From Acridotheres tristis (Eukaryota > Chordata > Aves > Passeriformes > Sturnidae), in assembly GCA_037013685.1 (NCBI GenBank), contig CM072919.1, positions 32,715,435-32,779,434 of the forward strand: a DNA stretch of 64,000 nucleotides, given 5' to 3'. Of the stretch, positions 50,816-62,144 are shown piece after piece. A program made the translations under genes and the position numbers. The notes under the pieces were generated by a model, which was not told the origin of the DNA, ran no database searches, and saw only the letters and a program-made list of their open reading frames with translations. Within the stretch, counting starts at the first letter, position 1. Every line of letters starts with the position of its first letter.

Positions 50816-52750
50816 CCCAGGCAAGTGGTCCTCTGACACAGGGATTTTGTTTTGGCCTTCTGTTTTCTCAACCTGTGTTGCTCATGTTTGGTGGGGCCTT
50901 GGGATGCCCAGAGCCTGCCCCAGGGATATGCACTGCATGACCATCCCACTGGGCTCTGCCCAGGCATGGAGCCTTCTCAGCCTGGAGTGAGGGACACATC
51001 TCTTCTGGGGATATGACATGGTGCTTGCTGAGGCCCACCTGGCGGCCACCTCACACAGCTCCACAGCCTTCGGGCACATCCCAGTGCTCTGTGACACCTC
51101 TTGGCTGCTCCCCAAACAGCTCAGTGCTTTTTCTGCAGCCATGCAAAGCAGAAGGCCTGAACCTGCCTTTTACCTTTATGCAATGCATTTCATTCACATA
51201 AATTCATTCCATCAGCTCTGAAGAAAGACTGCTTTATCTACCTCAGGCTTATGATTTTACTATTACAAATGTCTCATTTATATACCTCTAGAAATTTGTA
51301 TCATTAGCATGTCTAAGTATAAATCTGCTGATTCACTCCTTCATACACACATCTCTAACTATCTACATACCCTATGCCTGGGCTGCATATAAATATTTTG
51401 GTAGCTGAGTACTTCCTGCTACAAGGAAGCAGGGGCTGCAACACTGAACAAAAGGGCATCTCCTTCCCACAAAATGCTGGCAGAAAACTTCCAGCTAGGC
51501 CTCCGGCCCGGGAAATCTGGCCAGCACAGGAGGCACTTTCAAAGCAGGAGCCAGCGCTACCTAAAAAGCCCTCCTAGCCTCCCAGTTCACTGGCCTGCAC
51601 ACACTCGGGACTTCTCCAGGAACGCTCAGCTACGCCCATGGAATGCTGGGGCGCGCCAGGCACAAGAGCTGCAGGGCAGGCTCTGTGCTCCCAGCTGGGC
51701 GTCCTCCTCCCAGGCGCTGGCTCACCGCAGTGACACTCCTGCCACGGGAACCTCCCTGCCACGGCCACGGACTAAAGCCACACGGAGCTCTCGCACAACC
51801 CAGCAACAGCCCTGCTCTCAAAGCCAGTGCTGCATGCAGGCTCCAGTCCAGCACAGCACACCGCTGTACCTCACGCACCTTGTCTTCTACCCCAGCCACT
51901 CATGTGCAACAGGAGCAGAGACAGTGCTTCTGGAGAAAGCCACATCACCCTCCTCAAGATGCTCCAGCTCTAGGCACAGCATCAGAATGCCCCTCCTCCG
52001 GCACACCAGGGCGAGTAACTGCTGCCCATGTACCCACACGAGGCTCTCTCAAATCCGCAGTGCTGCCACGAAGGACCCCGGGAAAGGCTGCTCTGCACTG
52101 CTCTCCCCAGAAGAGACCCTCTCCTGTCACTGCTTCCCTTCCTGGGAAAGTCGCCCGGGGCAACAACACACGAAGTCCAGAAGAAAGAGAAACCCCAACC
52201 ACCAGCACATTTCACATGCCATCTCATACACTTCAGTCTCTCCTTTCTTGCACCCAAATTCACGATGGTCCAGCTCTGGGGCCAGGCAAGGAGGCACGGC
52301 ATCAAGTCCTTCTCTGCACTGCTCCTACAACAGTTTCACTTGATGCACACACAGCGCTTTACTAACACAGCTCTCTACACTTTTATTCCCACACAGGTAC
52401 ACCCACATCCCTGCACCCATGCAGACGGCACAGATAATACATGCCTTCACACACACCAGGTTCCTTAACTCTACAATTTCTGCCCTTGCTCCTCCAGTGG
52501 GTTTCACTGACTGACCTTGCAACAATCCCTCAGCAACAGCTGCCCTCAGAGCTGCCCTCTGTGCAAAACAGGCACTGCCCAGGAGGAGAAGCACATGCTG
52601 GACCTGCACATCTCCACACAGCAATGGGCAAATCTACACTGGGCACTTGCATCCTTCTCTCATCCTTTCAGAGACTTTGCAGCTGGTGCACTGAGCTTCA
52701 AAGAGTCAGAAGTCGTGATTGCCACCTGCCAGAAGAAAAAGACACACGAG
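50816..52750 (+). repeat. Inverted repeat A, left arm
   Basis: Each position x pairs with 110747 minus x on the right arm (57997-59931) over about 1.93 kb without any indel. Stretches I compared base by base are identical apart from a few changes in the last 40 bp (52711-52750). Lies in TDRD7 intron 1. Confidence 0.95.
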
Positions 52751-53319
52751 GTTCACATCTCCTTTGGACCCACTCAGTGTTAAATGATGTCATGCGCCAC
52801 AGGAATGTCTGTGTGGTGAAAAGTCCTGATCATATTAAAAAAATCCCGAACACTCAAGCATTGAGAACGACAGAAAAAAATGCAGTTCACTCTACAACTG
52901 TTTTTCAAGCCACATTCATTCAAGAGACAGGCAAAAGCTGATGAGAAACTTTTTGTCTACTGTGTCTTTTAAATAATAGACTTAATTTCTTATTTGGTTA
53001 ACACGGTTCTTGAAAGTTCTGTTGCCTAAGCCTCCTGAGTTTATCTTTCTGCTCAGGTAAAATTAACAGTTTATGCAGTATATCCAAGGAGTGATGAAGA
53101 AAATTTAAAATAACCTCGAATGGCATTTTCAAAAGTTGATTCAAAAGAAAAAACTTCACTAAAAAAAGAAGTGGAGGATCATAGGGGTATGACATCATGT
53201 CAATATCAGACATGTTAGTTGTATACCAATACAACTGTCCAATTTTATCAGAAATAGTGATGCCTTGGCTTTTAGCTTTTATATTTTTCAGACTCTTTGC
53301 TGCTTGGTATGTAACTCTG

Positions 53320-53680
53320 AAACATGTTAGGTGTTAGTAAGTTCTCTTCACAGAGTAGTAAGACAAAACATTCCCTCCCTAGCTAGAGAATCAAGGACAC
53401 CCGTTACCCAAGAATATAAACAACGGCAAAGGCAAAAGGGCAAGCCAAGGGGTTGAGACTTCATAACCTGTAGCTGTGGCTGGACAACTGACCCCAATAT
53501 GTGGATGAACCAAAACTTATAGAAGTGTAAAACTCGTGACCAGAATGCATCTTGGACTCAATTTGGGTGCAGCTCTGGCCAAGCTCTTGCACTGCCCAAG
53601 GTGTATCCTTTCAATAAATACCTATTTTATTCCTTTTGCCCTGTCTAGTCTCTGTTCCAGATCAGCCTTTCCAGGCATCA
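53320..53680 (+). mobile_element. LTR-like segment (retroviral, plus strand)
   Basis: It contains an AATAAA near 53614, followed by a 3' end (tctctgttccagatcagcct to ggcatca) like avian ERV LTRs. The right edge at 53680 is fairly clear; the left edge is approximate and no target duplication was found. Confidence 0.5.
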
Positions 53681-54299
53681 TGAGCAAAAAGCATATTGTA
53701 AAGTCTATTCCCCTAAACTATATTGTAAGGAGTAGTCAAGAGGATATGTTAAAAGAGGTGAACAGGTACTAGGGCACAAAGGTTAAACTGAATCCAGTCT
53801 CAACCCACACTTTACAATCTTCCCATTCCTACAGTCAGCAATTACACAGAAGACTTGCAAGGCAGAAATTGTGACAAAACCGATATAGAAACAGAAAGCT
53901 ACACAGCCAGCTCAGAGTAGCTTCCAAAGCTTTTTAAAAATCGTTTTTGAGTTAAGCTTCTTTAACATTAGGTCATTCAGCAGTTAAGACATTTTCTCGG
54001 CGGTTCAGTGCCTCCAGATAGCAGGACACTTCACGGGAAACAGAGCCCGAGCCACCTCATCATCACTAAGTCAGCGCACATCGCTCAAACCACCTCTGCC
54101 AGCATCTGAATCGAAACTTTCTTCAGAATGCGCAGAACGGCCATCGGCGCTGCTGATCATTAGCCAGGCTAAGGAAAAGTGGAAATCCAGACGGATCTCC
54201 GGCAGGGAGGGATGCACTCCCTCGTAGCCTCGCTCTTCGCAGGCTACAAACACTCCCCTGGAGAACACAGGTCTCCGAAGGTAGAAAGCATCCACTAAC

Positions 54300-54850
54300 C
54301 CGCTGAAGATGGGACGCTGTCACCGCGCAGAGACTGAGGAGGAGCAGCCTCCCGCTCTCTGCCGCTCCCCTCAGACGCGACGACTTACGCCCGACGAGGT
54401 CTGGTCCTTCCTTTCCACTCCCTCCACCCGGGGTTTTCAGACACCGGCCAAAATCCTCTTCCCGTATTGCTGTCGTAGCCGCCGCGGGGCCGGCCTGGAG
54501 CCGGGCGGAGCCACCGCCTCCTTGCGCAGGGCTGGGGACTGAGGACGCCCCTCCCGGCACCAACCGCCCAGCCGGCCCGGACCCCCCGTCAGCCTTTGCG
54601 CGGCGCGGCGCGGCCCGGCCCAACCGCCGCCTCCGCCCTGCCCGCCCCCGCCCCGGGCGCCTGCGCGGCACCTGTGTCCTGCCGCTGTCCCCGTGTGCTG
54701 CCGCTGTCCCCGTGTCCTGCCGCTGCCTGGAAGGGCCACGTGTGCCCTCGGCCGCGGGAGCTGGGCGGGACCCACGCCGGGCACTGGCCGCCTTCAGGCC
54801 GCGCCCGTGCCGCCTCAGGGCGCCCTGCCTTCTTCGCAAGGAGCGTCTCA
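54300..54850 (-). promoter_or_regulatory. TDRD7: CpG island, probable TDRD7 promoter and non-coding exon 1
   Basis: The stretch is strongly GC- and CpG-rich (densest about 54440-54840), unlike the AT-rich flanks, and lies upstream of the TDRD7 start codon. A strong minus-strand donor (GGC|GTAAGT) ends a possible first exon at 54389; a weaker one (CGG|GTTAGT) lies at 54298. Splicing to exon 2 (acceptor at 49484 or 49492) would give an intron of about 4.9 kb. No transcript evidence is available, so the TSS is inferred. Open frames in the island are composition artefacts. Confidence 0.7.
54674..54730. repeat. 19-bp tandem repeat, three units, in the promoter CpG island
   Basis: Three 19-bp units occupy 54674-54692, 54693-54711 and 54712-54730, each resembling GTGTCCTGCCGCTGTCCCC. 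Unit 2 has one change and unit 3 diverges at its last bases. Confidence 0.85.
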
Positions 54851-54931
54851 GTCCTGTCACGAGGCAGCAGCCAAAGTCGCCTTCCAGAGGGAGCGGCTGA
54901 GGAATAACAGCTCTGTGCTTCTCTTCTGCAG

Positions 54932-55430
54932 AGAATCATAGAACGTTAGGGGGTTAATGATCATCTACTTCCAAGCCTCCCTACCATGCGCAGGGACACT
55001 TCCCACTAGAACCAGTTGCTCAAGGCCTTATCCAGCCTGGCCTCGAACACTGCCAGGGTTGGGGCATCCACAGCCTCCCTGGGCAGTCTGTCCCAGTGTC
55101 TCACCACCTTTACAGCAAAAAATTTCCTCTTAATACCTAACTTAAATTTCCCCTCTTTCAGTTTGTCCCCGATTATCCTTGTCCTGCCACTACAGTTCCT
55201 GACAGTGCCTTTTTGACTTCCCTATACAACCCTTCAGATATTGGTTGCAATGGGGTCTCCACACAACTTTGTCTTCTCCAGATTGAGGAGCCCCCAACTT
55301 TCTCAGTTTGTCTTCACAGGGAAGGTGCTCTAGTCCTTTCAGCAACTTTGTGGCCCTCCTCTGAACTTCTTCCAATAGTTCCCTGTCCTTAGGTTGGGGA
55401 CACCAGAATTGTATGCAGTACTCCTGGAGA
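54932..55430 (-). mobile_element. CR1 LINE 3' fragment beside the promoter island
   Basis: It starts with the inverted CR1 terminus (agaatcatagaacgttaggg) at 54932. The minus-strand translation contains [20 protein letters not shown], a CR1 RT C-terminal motif. About 500 bp, minus orientation, directly abutting the TDRD7 CpG island. Confidence 0.88.
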
Positions 55431-57996
55431 TCTTTAATTCACTTAAAAGCCTCAACTTCAGAGTACCAAACCCCACTGAATTTAGTTCCACAGCTGGAGC
55501 TCTTGTCACTTTGTATGAAAACAACTCCGCAGGTTTGTGTTCTATCGAGGTGCTGGTGGGTGCCTGCCTGCACTGCCTTGGGCCTGCAGCCCAGGAGGAG
55601 CCTCAGGAGAGCTGTGCTTGCCCAGCCCATATCCAGATTGCTGCCAATCTCCAGTTGGTGTGCATCTGCATAGGCACCTCGGGCACTGCTGCGTACTTGA
55701 AAGCTGTAGACGCACAGATTCAGCTTTAGTTGTGTTCTCCATCATTCCAAACACATGGCTGATTTGTTCCCCACCTAAGTGGTGACTAGTGATGGAGAGC
55801 CGCTCAGCATCCTATATCAAGGAACCCTACCACCCTGCATGTTGCCTGCAACAGCATTCCTCTCTCTGTAGATGGTCACTTCTGAGAGCCAGACTGAAAG
55901 CAGCGTCAGGCCAAGCTGTGTTGTCACTGAATAGTGGAGGTCTGCCAAAACCAACCCAGAGGCTGGCCCCACAGAGGGGCACATACCACAGCAGAGGTGG
56001 AGCTGCTGAACCACACCAGGGTGTGCCTGCAAGGGGCTCCCAGAGGTGAGTACCACCTTCTGCTGCAACTGCTACGGCCTCCAGAGACTGCTTGCCACCA
56101 GAGTCCAGTATCCTCTGACAAAGCATTTTTAGAAAATCCGCACATGGAGGATCCAATGTTTAATACAAAGTTACTCATTTGAGGCTATTTTATTTACAAG
56201 GGCTTTCCATTTAGTAGGGCAATAAACCAGTTACAATAAAAATGCAGTAGACTAGAATTTTCAATATGTTGCAGAGTCACAATACAGTTGTGAATCTCAT
56301 AAGTGGCCTCTAGAATGTACATATTGTTACAACACTCTCTTTGCTAGGAGGGGATATGTGAATTGCAGCCAGCTTAGGGCTGAAGCACTTTCTTTAAAGG
56401 TTCATCATAGTTTTTTGACATTTTTATACTTAATTGTGCTGTATCTCGCTGTCACAGCCAAAATAAGTAAAACAAGGTTGTAGGCCAAGAGAAGTTGCTA
56501 CAGAGCAAACTTCACAGCCCACACACAACTCGAGGCCTTGGAAATAGTACCTATGCCACTGCCCAGAACACTATCGTGGGCCTTGAAAAGCAGGTCTTAC
56601 TCTTTTTTTCACTCTTCCTTCTCTGGGTCTAACGTGGCCATAATTTTGTACAGAGAATTGTTGGACACACTTGTTCTATGTCAAATGAGATATTTGTGGC
56701 ACTAGCACAATGATGTAGTCAGAGAAATAGGGGCCAGGTGTGAAGGCCTTGAGATGCAAGAAGCTTAAAGAAGTACAGGCATGAAGTGTGAAAAAATGGT
56801 GTCACAGAAACTGGGAAAAACAGAAACTCCTCACGTTTTCAGTGAAACAACATGTTTTCACATGTTTTCTGTTTCAACAGAAACAACATGTTTTCAGTGT
56901 TAAAGAATCAAGGCATTACTTTATGCTGCCCAGGATATTTTTCTGACCAGGATGTGCAACAGAAATTATTTCATCCACACATGCCTGGATTGTATAATGA
57001 AAATCATTCCATCACACATGGTTTTTACCAGACTTTTCACATATTTATACATTAAAGACATTCATTGATCTTAAATTACACAATTTTTAGTATTCAATTT
57101 CCTGTTGGTTATTGATCAACTTCGATGCTAATTACATCTTCATTCTACGGTTCTCTTAACAATCTTTTCCCAGTGCAGTTGTCTCCAATTGCAATAGAAG
57201 TGGTAATGTTAATTGATGTTCGTGAATGGTCGACAATGGTTCGTTAATGGTTTATCTCTTGTGTATCTTCTGGCTACTCGGAATGTACAGCTGTTAAGAT
57301 CATAGAGCAGCGCCTGGTGAAGAGTATCTTTTGAAGAGAAACTTGAGTTTCCTTCTCGCTGGGCAAAGGCAAACAAATCCCTGACCAAAGTTACATTAAA
57401 AAAATTTAAAGTTGCATAATTTTCAGCAATTGCACAAATGTTTAAGGCAGAGTTTGATTTGCAAAGTCTGCTGTTGGCCCTCTGCCAGTCTGAGCAGGTG
57501 AATGGACATGTTCACCCAGGGCAAAGTCTCCTGCAGACTTGCATTTCTGGGACTGAACGAAATTCCAGACCAAACGAGTTTCACAACAAAGACCTCATGC
57601 AGCTTGGTAATCTGATACATCACCAGTAACAGGTCTGATGGGAATTTTGAGCTGTGAGAAAGACACATGACACAGCAGTGAGAGCAACTTCTCACAGGAC
57701 CCCAAGTACACCATGGATGTAGTTTGTTGGACTGCACAGGACTAAAACCTGCATCTGCTGGGCAGATATCCAAAACTGCTTTGACTGACAGTACAGTGCT
57801 AGTCCCCTCATTTCCTAGGATGCTGCAACAACCATGAGAACCCCTGACAACTGCAGGATAGGGTGATGGGCAGGCAGACACAAGAGAAGAGAACCTGGAG
57901 TGCTTATTAACATCAAAGTTTTAAATCCAAGATGAGACTTCTGCATTTCTCTAACACAGGATATCTTCACAATGAGTTGACCCGTTAGGTAGACAA
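55431..57996. other. TDRD7 5' flank inside the inverted-repeat loop
   Basis: No gene recognised; frames are short and without domains. A cluster of direct and inverted copies of GAAACAACATGTTTTCA lies at 56843-56899. Confidence 0.5.
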
Positions 57997-59931
57997 CTCG
58001 TATGTATTTTCCTTCTGGCAGGGGGCAATCGCGACTTCTGACTCTTTGAAGCTCAGTGCACCAGCTGCAAAGTCTCTGAAAGGATGAGAGAAGGATGCAA
58101 GTGCCCAGTGTAGATTTGCCCATTGCTGTGTGGAGATGTGCAGGTCCAGCATGTGCTTCTCCTCCTGGGCAGTGCCTGTTTTGCACAGAGGGCAGCTCTG
58201 AGGGCAGCTGTTGCTGAGGGATTGTTGCAAGGTCAGTCAGTGAAACCCACTGGAGGAGCAAGGGCAGAAATTGTAGAGTTAAGGAACCTGGTGTGTGTGA
58301 AGGCATGTATTATCTGTGCCGTCTGCATGGGTGCAGGGATGTGGGTGTACCTGTGTGGGAATAAAAGTGTAGAGAGCTGTGTTAGTAAAGCGCTGTGTGT
58401 GCATCAAGTGAAACTGTTGTAGGAGCAGTGCAGAGAAGGACTTGATGCCGTGCCTCCTTGCCTGGCCCCAGAGCTGGACCATCGTGAATTTGGGTGCAAG
58501 AAAGGAGAGACTGAAGTGTATGAGATGGCATGTGAAATGTGCTGGTGGTTGGGGTTTCTCTTTCTTCTGGACTTCGTGTGTTGTTGCCCCGGGCGACTTT
58601 CCCAGGAAGGGAAGCAGTGACAGGAGAGGGTCTCTTCTGGGGAGAGCAGTGCAGAGCAGCCTTTCCCGGGGTCCTTCGTGGCAGCACTGCGGATTTGAGA
58701 GAGCCTCGTGTGGGTACATGGGCAGCAGTTACTCGCCCTGGTGTGCCGGAGGAGGGGCATTCTGATGCTGTGCCTAGAGCTGGAGCATCTTGAGGAGGGT
58801 GATGTGGCTTTCTCCAGAAGCACTGTCTCTGCTCCTGTTGCACATGAGTGGCTGGGGTAGAAGACAAGGTGCGTGAGGTACAGCGGTGTGCTGTGCTGGA
58901 CTGGAGCCTGCATGCAGCACTGGCTTTGAGAGCAGGGCTGTTGCTGGGTTGTGCGAGAGCTCCGTGTGGCTTTAGTCCGTGGCCGTGGCAGGGAGGTTCC
59001 CGTGGCAGGAGTGTCACTGCGGTGAGCCAGCGCCTGGGAGGAGGACGCCCAGCTGGGAGCACAGAGCCTGCCCTGCAGCTCTTGTGCCTGGCGCGCCCCA
59101 GCATTCCATGGGCGTAGCTGAGCGTTCCTGGAGAAGTCCCGAGTGTGTGCAGGCCAGTGAACTGGGAGGCTAGGAGGGCTTTTTAGGTAGCGCTGGCTCC
59201 TGCTTTGAAAGTGCCTCCTGTGCTGGCCAGATTTCCCGGGCCGGAGGCCTAGCTGGAAGTTTTCTGCCAGCATTTTGTGGGAAGGAGATGCCCTTTTGTT
59301 CAGTGTTGCAGCCCCTGCTTCCTTGTAGCAGGAAGTACTCAGCTACCAAAATATTTATATGCAGCCCAGGCATAGGGTATGTAGATAGTTAGAGATGTGT
59401 GTATGAAGGAGTGAATCAGCAGATTTATACTTAGACATGCTAATGATACAAATTTCTAGAGGTATATAAATGAGACATTTGTAATAGTAAAATCATAAGC
59501 CTGAGGTAGATAAAGCAGTCTTTCTTCAGAGCTGATGGAATGAATTTATGTGAATGAAATGCATTGCATAAAGGTAAAAGGCAGGTTCAGGCCTTCTGCT
59601 TTGCATGGCTGCAGAAAAAGCACTGAGCTGTTTGGGGAGCAGCCAAGAGGTGTCACAGAGCACTGGGATGTGCCCGAAGGCTGTGGAGCTGTGTGAGGTG
59701 GCCGCCAGGTGGGCCTCAGCAAGCACCATGTCATATCCCCAGAAGAGATGTGTCCCTCACTCCAGGCTGAGAAGGCTCCATGCCTGGGCAGAGCCCAGTG
59801 GGATGGTCATGCAGTGCATATCCCTGGGGCAGGCTCTGGGCATCCCAAGGCCCCACCAAACATGAGCAACACAGGTTGAGAAAACAGAAGGCCAAAACAA
59901 AATCCCTGTGTCAGAGGACCACTTGCCTGGG
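57997..59931 (-). repeat. Inverted repeat A, right arm
   Basis: Reverse complement of 50816-52750. Outer edge is sharp at 59931 (acttgcctggg, then unrelated). The inner edge fades between 57997 and 58036. Long overlapping open frames here (e.g. 58404-59273 minus) duplicate those of the left arm and have no recognised domain. Confidence 0.95.
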
Positions 59932-60713
59932 CATAATGAGGTAAAGACTTGAAGAGCCTCCTCCAAAAGTCTGCACATCATTCTTTATACTTATGTCACC
60001 TTTGTGAATAAAACATGGGAGACTAAGCATGCAATGGAGTCTGTTGAGGAACAGTTACTGCATAAGGACCAGAACTCCTGAGGAAAATAAAAGTGTATCA
60101 TTATGAGCATTGGGGTGTTATAGAGCTTTTCAGATCAGATCATGATTATTTTTGGGTTCAGAGTAGCAGAATGGTGCTGATAAAACAGCTGGTGAGGCCT
60201 TTAGTTTTGAATAAGAGGGATGATTCTTTGCATTTTTCTGGGAATCTTGTCGTGCGTGTGGCTGTGTCAGGTTGGATATATGCAGAACTGCTGAGCAAGG
60301 CAAAAGGGCTACGTGGCAGACTGCTGTAGTCTACACAGGCTGAGGTCACAGCAAGCCACCTCCTTTTGTCTGAGATTGAACTTCATGTTCACATGCCCAT
60401 CCTCTCCCTGCCCATCCTCTGAAGTGAGTTTCAGGCAAATGGTAGTCTCAGATTTCTCAAGGTCTATTCCAATACATCCATGGAAACACATACTAAAGGA
60501 CTCTGCCCTGGACACACATAACGAACAGGGCTTGTGAGTGTAGTTATGCATTGGCAATGGCTTGTAACAGCTGGGTCTGCTTCTGAATGTCTTGTGCACT
60601 CCTTTAGAACATGGAGGTAGAAGAAGGGATTCTTTGCCTCCATGCAGTCATATTGCATATATGCTGTGTGCCTGTTTCAGTTCAAGTGCAGACAAAACTG
60701 CCTGTTCAAGCTC
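59932..60713. other. Unique spacer between right copies A and B
   Basis: No match to the left side was found by eye, and no gene or known repeat was recognised. Confidence 0.5.
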
Positions 60714-61256
60714 TGACACTGCTGGATTGCTGTTTTTATCAGTGCTGACTGTGCAGCAGAGACACTCTCTGATTTTTAAGCAGGAACTCCTGAGGTAGGA
60801 GAGCTGTCCCTCAGAAGGAGAGGCCCTCCCTGAAGTGGCTCTGTGTTGAGCCAGCCCAGCAAAGATGCTGGGTGGGCAGCAGAGGAGGAGGAAGAGGAGG
60901 GGGAAGGATGAGCTGGAGAGCTGGAGCTCTCCAGCAACTGCTGGAGGAGTTGCCTGGTTTCTAGTGGCATCATCCGTTGCCCATATTTTCTTGGGCTGTG
61001 TGGGTCATCCTAGGAGACTTGAGAAGATTCCTGGAACTAGCTGTTGCTGCTTAGCAATCTCTTGCTTTTGTTGTTTTTCTGTTTTGGTTGCCCTGTCTTG
61101 GTTGTGAGAAAAGATCATTTTTGGAGCTGCTGTTAACTACATTTCAGAGGTGCTGGTGAAGTCTCTGAGTTTCTTTTGCCCTGCTCCTGTGCAAAATGGT
61201 CATCTCTGGTGTTTGCTGGGGGCCATGACTAGCAAGACAGCAGTGCTGGCCCCATG
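60714..61256 (-). repeat. Inverted repeat B, right copy
   Basis: Reverse complement of about 42543-43085, with scattered substitutions and a one-base indel near the outer edge. Separated from right arm A by 782 bp (59932-60713) with no counterpart found on the left. Confidence 0.92.
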
Positions 61257-61584
61257 AAGGGACGTTTTTCAGACTGTACCACCACCTTAAATGCAGAACT
61301 CAGGTTTGCAGAGTATCAAGTGTGCAGTCTTGCAGAGTGAAGCCTGTGTCTTTCACTTGTGGGTGACTTGAGATGTAACCTGTTGTGGCATCTTCCAGGT
61401 GCATGGCTATTCTGAGACTACGTGGAGATGGGTCTCTTTATGTCCTGCAATGTAGTGGTGGAGATAGTATTTTGTGAATCCCTGGGTGCAAGCCACAGTT
61501 CTGTAGCACAGAGACCCACAAAACTGGTCACTGGGTCTGTACCCCAGGACAGAGACAGATGACCTTTTGGATGCTGCTATAGCT

Positions 61585-62144
61585 ACAGCTGATGTGTGTG
61601 TTGAGGGTGATGGTTGTCTGCAGGTGGCTGCTCTTTCCGTCTTCTGTCTGACTTCTGTGTTGCAGTGTCAGTGTTTGTGCCCCCTCTCAGCGTGCTCAGA
61701 GCCAGGAGCCACCTGACCGTGTTTGGATGAGCTGAGATGAGGGCTGGAGCTGCAGTTCTGCTGGGTTAGCGGTACATGCTGCTTTTCAGCCCCGTTTGAG
61801 CCTCTCTAATCCGAGTGGCTTAGTCAGCTGCTGCCCCATCATTTCTTTCTGTGTTGTTCTGGGCCGTCAGCTGACAGTGGTGAGAAAGTGTTTGCTGTTG
61901 CTCATTGTGGCTGTGCTAAGTCTGCTGGAGCTGTGATTGTGGCAGTAATCCTCTGCAGGGGGAGGATTCCAACCCGGACTGGGTTGGAAGTCAGCCTGGC
62001 ATTGAATGGAAATGGCAGTGGTGTGCCACTTCCACGGCGGTGTAGCCGTGAAGTGGCCCAGAGCAGCACAACAGCCTAATCCTGCTGCAGTGTCTACTCT
62101 TTCTGGAAGACCCACGGAAAGCAGGCATGTCCTGCCCCACTCAC
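61585..62144 (-). repeat. Inverted repeat C, right copy
   Basis: Reverse complement of 39345-39904. The outer edge is sharp at 62144 (ccccactcacct, then divergent). Faint homology continues inward to about 61540. Confidence 0.94.

Larger units (their letters stand above)
49493..54388 (-). other. Putative TDRD7 intron 1
   Basis: If exon 1 ends at 54389, this 4.9-kb intron contains a CR1 fragment, inverted arm A (50816-52750) and an LTR-like segment near 53.3-53.7 kb. The remainder (52751-53300, 53690-54290) shows nothing recognisable. Confidence 0.6.

Noticed and set aside
54123..54860. 245-codon minus-strand frame over the TDRD7 CpG island
   Set aside because: Low-complexity arginine/glycine/alanine composition and overlap with other frames; fits CpG island composition, not a protein.
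57815..58306. 163-codon minus-strand frame crossing the inner edge of right arm A as a gene
   Set aside because: It is the duplicated frame of the left arm running into unrelated sequence at the junction; no domain and no conserved end.
57997..62144. Right side as a functional second TDRD7 copy or pseudogene
   Set aside because: None of the coding exons is present; only intronic blocks are duplicated.
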